Shown in pieces: positions 15,095-18,401 of a stretch of 18,401 nt of DNA. The translations under genes were made by a program, and so were the position numbers. Each line of letters opens with the position of its first letter. Position 1 is the first letter of the stretch. The notes under the pieces were generated by a model, which did not search any database, was not told the DNA's origin, and saw nothing but the letters and a program-made list of their open reading frames with translations. The DNA comes from Nitrospinota bacterium (lineage in GTDB: Bacteria; Nitrospinota; Nitrospinia; UBA9942): positions 1 to 18,401 of the forward strand of contig JACRGN010000088.1 in the NCBI GenBank assembly GCA_016234205.1, in the 5' to 3' direction.

Positions 15095-16372
15095 ATGAAA
15101 AATATATTTTTCAGTTTTATTACAGTTGCCTTTATCCCTATTTTTATTTCTCCCTCTTTTGCCGAAACCTTTGTAGCCAAAGTTGGCGAACGGGTTATCA
15201 CCATGGAGGAGTTGCAAAGGGTCTTGAACAGCACTCCATACGCTATGCCAGATGCAAAAATTACTCCAGATTCAGAAAATAAAAAACTTATCGTCCAAAT
15301 ATTATCAGAAATAATTGACTCAGAACTTCTTTACAATGAAGCAGTCTCCTTGAAAATCCATAAAAATATTGAATTTCAAAAAGAGGTAAATATGCACAGA
15401 AAATCATTACTTGCTGATATTTATCGCAGGCAGTTCCTCGCCAAAAGTGTAAAAGATAACCCAGAGGCAGTAAAAAAATATGTGAAAGAGAAAGGTGTTT
15501 CTGAAAAAATGGCAAAGACCATAATACAGGGTGAGGGGCGGGGAAAATTTATTTTGAATGAAAGCTCACGTCTCTTTGACCTCTATAAGGTGCAATATTC
15601 ACCCCTCCTGGCTAAGACCGATATAAGTAATTTGAAAGACGACGACCTTTTGGTATCATCAACCGCTTTCAATATTTATTTCCGAGATATAAAGGATGTC
15701 CTCTCTGAATTAGGCAATACAAAGAATGGGCTGATTGACCTGCTATCTCAGTTTGTAGAGGTGGAGCTTTTTGCCTTTCAGGCATTAAAAGAAGGTTTTG
15801 ATAAAGATGAAAAGTTTATAAACATCCTTTCTGAATACAAAAAAAACCTTGCTGTAGTTATGTATCGTGAACAGTTGAAAAAGAAGTTCCTGCCTGATGA
15901 CAACAAAATAGAAGCCTTCATAAAGGGAAATAGCTACTTACGATTTAAATCACAAACTGCTAATGTTCTGCTGATAGTCACCATGACAGAAAAAGAAGCT
16001 GTTGACATTAGAGACAAAGCAATTAAGGGATATAATTTTTACGAACTTGCCATGAAAAATTCTATAGCCCCAAACGCAAAGGCTAACGCTGGAAGAATAG
16101 ACCCAATAATAATAGGAGAGCATCCTTATACATCTATAGATGGTGCACTGCTCGGCATAAAGCCAGGTGAAATAACACTGCCAATAAAGGGCGATAAGGG
16201 ATACAGCATTTTTAAGTTGACAGATATTAGCCCCAGAGAGTTAAAAAATAATGAAGAAATAAAAACATCTGCAAAAAAGCTGATTATTGAAAAAAGACTA
16301 TCGGAGCACATACAAGAACTCCGTAAGACTACAAAAATAGAGTTTTATAATAATAATGAGATAAGTAATTAA
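15095..16372 (+). CDS. Periplasmic SurA/PpiC-like peptidyl-prolyl isomerase
   Basis: A 425-residue protein with a signal peptide of about 23 residues (ISPSFA before ETF). It has an N-terminal helical chaperone region of SurA type (VAKVGERVITMEELQRVL...) and a C-terminal parvulin-like domain at about 285-385. That domain shows YNFYELAMKNSIAPNAKANAGRI and the closing GIKPGEITLPIKGDKGYSIFKLTDI motif. It probably assists folding of exported proteins, and placement next to the cytochrome gene suggests that cytochrome or the outer-membrane barrel as client, an inference. No strong ribosome site precedes the ATG at 15095, and a strong terminator separates it from the operon, so it depends on readthrough or on a promoter I could not identify. 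The catalytic residues are only partly recognisable, so isomerase activity is less sure than the fold. Confidence 0.8.
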   Translation: MKNIFFSFITVAFIPIFISPSFAETFVAKVGERVITMEELQRVLNSTPYAMPDAKITPDSENKKLIVQILSEIIDSELLYNEAVSLKIHKNIEFQKEVNMHRKSLLADIYRRQFLAKSVKDNPEAVKKYVKEKGVSEKMAKTIIQGEGRGKFILNESSRLFDLYKVQYSPLLAKTDISNLKDDDLLVSSTAFNIYFRDIKDVLSELGNTKNGLIDLLSQFVEVELFAFQALKEGFDKDEKFINILSEYKKNLAVVMYREQLKKKFLPDDNKIEAFIKGNSYLRFKSQTANVLLIVTMTEKEAVDIRDKAIKGYNFYELAMKNSIAPNAKANAGRIDPIIIGEHPYTSIDGALLGIKPGEITLPIKGDKGYSIFKLTDISPRELKNNEEIKTSAKKLIIEKRLSEHIQELRKTTKIEFYNNNEISN

Positions 16373-16420
16373 AACTATCTGAGTATTCAAAGAAAATTAT
16401 AAAGTACTGATATTTATTTC

Positions 16421-17470
16421 TTATTCATGGCTAAGGTCGTGGCTACTAATCAACTCCTTAACAGCATCCATTACATCGGATACGCTTATTAACTCCATAC
16501 ATTTATGGTCTGTGGGACATTCACGCTTCCAGCATGGTGAGCAATCCACTGGCCTCTTTACAATTTTATATTTATCGCATAGAGGAGATGTTTCAGATGG
16601 GTCTGTTGAGCCAAAGATGGCTACAATCGGCGTCCCGACTGCCGCTGCTATGTGCATTGGGCCTGAATCATTTGTAATAAATAGATGACATCTCTTTATC
16701 ATTGCTGCAAGGGATTTTAAGGTGGTCTTACCCACCATAGACAAGGCTTTATTTTGCATCCTCCCTTTTATTTCAGCTTCAATGTTAAAATCACCACTTC
16801 CCCCAAAGAGTATAACCTCTCCTTTTAGTTCACTGTAAATTCTATCAGCCAGTTCTGCAAACCTCTCAGGGAACCACCTCTTTGCAGAGCCGTAAGATGC
16901 GCCAATATTCATGCCTATAACTGGTGACTTTTTAGACAATCCTTTTTCATTCCAAAACTCATCTACATCTTTTTGAATATCTTCCGGAATACAAAAGAAT
17001 AATTTCTTATCTCTTGCCTCTCGCCTCTCGCCTCTTGCCTCTAAAAAAGCTTCAATCAAAGTGAGATAAAAATCCGCTTGATGCATTCTTGGATACTTTC
17101 TTGATGGCATTGGGATTTTCTCTGTAAGAAAAATCCCCCTCATATCCTTGTTATATCCAATCCTTTCTTTTATACCTGCCAGATATATAAACAAGGCTGA
17201 CTCAAATGAATTAGTTAAGAGAATTGCAAGGTCAAAGTTTTTCTCCTTCAAGCCTCTGTAAAATTTTAGCTTTTCAGTAACAGACATTAAATCAGGATTG
17301 AAGGAGATAATCTCATTTATATCAGGATTTCCATCAAATAAGGGGCTCAAGTTTGATTTTATAAGGATTGATATATGTGCAGAAGGAAAAATCTCCCGAA
17401 CTAATGATATTGAGGGTATTGACAACATCACATCACCAATCCAATTCGGACACCGTATAAGTATTTTCAT
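16421..17470 (-). CDS. waaF: ADP-heptose:LPS heptosyltransferase II-like glycosyltransferase
   Basis: A 349-residue GT-B enzyme of family GT9. It starts with MKILIRCPNWIGDVMLSIPS and contains GMNIGASYGSAKRWFPERFA and TNDSGPMHIAAAVGTPIVAIFGSTDP, the conserved nucleotide-heptose-binding signature. It adds heptose to the inner core of LPS at the cytoplasmic face. I chose the ATG at 17470 rather than an in-frame TTG at 17512, because the family N-terminus begins exactly there. Residues 143-154 (within ARGERREARDKK) are encoded by a 7-nt repeat in the linker between the two domains. The gene converges on the isomerase gene with 48 bases between and no evident terminator. It belongs with the lipid A acyltransferase gene upstream. 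Confidence 0.9.
   Translation of the reverse strand: MKILIRCPNWIGDVMLSIPSISLVREIFPSAHISILIKSNLSPLFDGNPDINEIISFNPDLMSVTEKLKFYRGLKEKNFDLAILLTNSFESALFIYLAGIKERIGYNKDMRGIFLTEKIPMPSRKYPRMHQADFYLTLIEAFLEARGERREARDKKLFFCIPEDIQKDVDEFWNEKGLSKKSPVIGMNIGASYGSAKRWFPERFAELADRIYSELKGEVILFGGSGDFNIEAEIKGRMQNKALSMVGKTTLKSLAAMIKRCHLFITNDSGPMHIAAAVGTPIVAIFGSTDPSETSPLCDKYKIVKRPVDCSPCWKRECPTDHKCMELISVSDVMDAVKELISSHDLSHE
17011..17042 (-). repeat. In-frame 7-nt tandem repeat within the heptosyltransferase gene
   Basis: On the plus strand the units are CTCTTGC-CTCTCGC-CTCTCGC-CTCTTGC-CTCT, four and a half copies. On the coding strand they read as AGAGGCAAGAGGCGAGAGGC and so on, giving the highly charged ARGERREARDK stretch (residues about 143-154), unusual for a GT9 enzyme. 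It lies in the expected interdomain linker. Confidence 0.75.
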
Positions 17471-17491
17471 AAATCTTTTGCCACAGACTTT

Positions 17492-17604
17492 CACTGACAA
17501 AATTAAAAACAAGAAGTTAAGAAGATATGAAGATGAGAATTTTTACCCTCTTAACTTCTCAGCCTCCTATCTTCTAATTTATTAAGTCTGTGTTTGTCAG
17601 TGGC
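17492..17604. repeat. Nested inverted repeat between heptosyltransferase and acyltransferase genes
   Basis: Outer arms CACTGACAAA (17492-17501) and TTTGTCAGTG (17595-17604) are perfect 10-bp complements. Inner arms AGAAGTTAAGA (17512-17522) and TCTTAACTTCT (17549-17559) are perfect 11-bp complements. TATCTTCT further pairs with AGAAGATA on the left. It fills most of the 146-base gap and leaves no clear ribosome site for the heptosyltransferase gene. Confidence 0.75.
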
Positions 17605-17616
17605 TAACTATGTATT

Positions 17617-18401
17617 TTATTCTGGTTTCGTTTTCCATCTTCTATGAAGCCAGAACCACTGGTCAGGATATTTCCTGATAATTGATTCTATTGCCCCTGT
17701 AAAGATTGCCGTATATCTTTCAATATCTCTTTGATTATCTCCTGTGGGAATAACCTCTATTTCCTCGCCAATAATCACCTTAAACTTCCCGCCTCCCTCT
17801 CTTATAGTAAATGCTGGAATAACAGGGGCGCCAGTCCTCAAAGCAAGGAGGGCTACGACAGGGGTTGTGCATGCCTTCCTTCCAAAGAAGTCCACAAACA
17901 TCCCCTCTTCACGGCTGGTATTCTGGTCCATAAGTATTGCAACTATCTCATTTTTATTAAGGCATTTCAATATCTCTCTTATTGCATTTTTTTTCGCAAT
18001 AACCCCGCTGTTAAAAGCTGTCCTCAATTTATATATAAGCCTGTTTATGAATCTATTATCCAGAGGCCTTACCACAAAATTAAGCCTGAAATCCTTTGCG
18101 GAGGCAAGGGCGCCAACCTCCCAGTTACCTATATGGGCTGTTACCACAAGCACCCCTTTCCCTTTTTTGAGAGCCTTTTCAGCATTTTCCCTCCCTTCAT
18201 ATATTGCAGCCCCATCAACCCACTCCCTCCCTCCTTTGAAGACCCTCGCCATCTCTGCCACAGTTGAGCCGATATTTTTGAACGATTCCTTTGCAATTCT
18301 TTTGATTTCATCATTACTCTTTTCAGGAAATGATGCCATTAAATTATTTATTGCCACATTACGATGCCTTGCATCAAATAGATAGAGGAGCAGCCCTATA
18401 A
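17617..18401 (-). CDS. Lipid A biosynthesis acyltransferase (LpxL/HtrB family), N-terminus beyond the window
   Basis: This partial gene is open at the right edge; 260 residues are visible. A GTG at 18357 could be taken as a start, but the frame continues upstream as LLLYLFDARHRNVAINNL. That is the conserved HtrB stretch preceding the NL..sFPE motif, so the true start lies outside. The catalytic H-x4-E is in VVTAHIGNWEVGA, followed by VVRPLDN, MDQNTSREEGMFVDFFGR and the C-terminal QWFWLHRRWKTKP. All are diagnostic for the KDO-lipid A (or early) acyltransferases LpxL/LpxM. It acts at the cytoplasmic membrane to add a secondary acyl chain to lipid A. Together with the heptosyltransferase gene it forms an LPS-assembly pair. 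Confidence 0.93.
   Translation of the reverse strand, partial: IGLLLYLFDARHRNVAINNLMASFPEKSNDEIKRIAKESFKNIGSTVAEMARVFKGGREWVDGAAIYEGRENAEKALKKGKGVLVVTAHIGNWEVGALASAKDFRLNFVVRPLDNRFINRLIYKLRTAFNSGVIAKKNAIREILKCLNKNEIVAILMDQNTSREEGMFVDFFGRKACTTPVVALLALRTGAPVIPAFTIREGGGKFKVIIGEEIEVIPTGDNQRDIERYTAIFTGAIESIIRKYPDQWFWLHRRWKTKPE

Noticed and set aside
16373..16420. Terminator between the convergent isomerase and heptosyltransferase genes
   Set aside because: No stem with a T-run could be found in the 48-base gap.
17471..17512. Longer heptosyltransferase starting at a TTG
   Set aside because: The family N-terminus begins at the ATG at 17470, and the extra residues overlap a repeat element.
18355..18357. 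GTG as the start of the acyltransferase
   Set aside because: The frame continues upstream to the window edge with residues that belong to the family (DARHRNVAINNL), so the gene is cut by the edge.

Overview
The window comes from a Gram-negative bacterium. It carries an outer-membrane FadL-type barrel, an LPS heptosyltransferase, a lipid A acyltransferase and a periplasmic parvulin-type isomerase. Together with a quinone-linked molybdoenzyme module, a heptaheme cytochrome c and TusA/DsrE2 sulfur-carrier proteins, this suggests an anaerobic or facultative respirer that handles inorganic sulfur. The AT-rich composition and the many short dispersed repeats would fit an uncultivated Nitrospirota- or Desulfobacterota-like lineage, but that placement is a weak inference and no marker gene settles it.

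Left part, minus strand (1-4737). A FadL/OmpP1-family gene runs off the left edge. It is followed by an NtrC-type sigma-54 activator, a decayed C-terminal fragment of an N6-adenine DNA methylase, a DUF5615/DUF433 toxin-antitoxin pair, and a PAS-containing membrane histidine kinase. Kinase and activator look like a cognate pair that the toxin-antitoxin and methylase remnant has pushed apart.

Centre, plus strand (4978-15016). This is a sulfur-metabolism gene cluster. It encodes a fused four-cluster ferredoxin/NrfD membrane subunit (SoeB+SoeC-like), a large cytoplasmic molybdopterin oxidoreductase (SoeA-like), a TauE/SafE-type anion exporter, a tandem universal stress protein, TusA, a DsrE2-type protein and a periplasmic 7-heme cytochrome. 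A perfect hairpin terminator follows, then a SurA/PpiC-like chaperone. The likely task is oxidation or reduction of a sulfur oxyanion such as sulfite at the inner face of the membrane with quinone as partner. TusA/DsrE2 would deliver sulfane sulfur, TauE would move the anion and the cytochrome would carry electrons in the periplasm. Substrate and direction are inferred.

Right part, minus strand (16421-18401). This is the LPS-assembly pair waaF-like and lpxL/htrB-like, the latter cut by the right edge.

The most interesting observation is regulatory. A near-consensus sigma-54 promoter lies just before the ferredoxin/NrfD gene, and a weaker one lies before the FadL-type gene. Each has the same 19-bp sequence upstream of it, in the same orientation, 133 and 123 bp from the promoter, so the two arrangements differ by about one helical turn. 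Since an NtrC-type activator is encoded between them, the window may show a complete regulon: sensor, activator, two enhancer sites, an outer-membrane channel and a respiratory sulfur operon. A second theme is the number of short 7-8-nt tandem/inverted repeat patches, which fill most gaps of the operon and in three cases appear to have entered coding sequence in frame.
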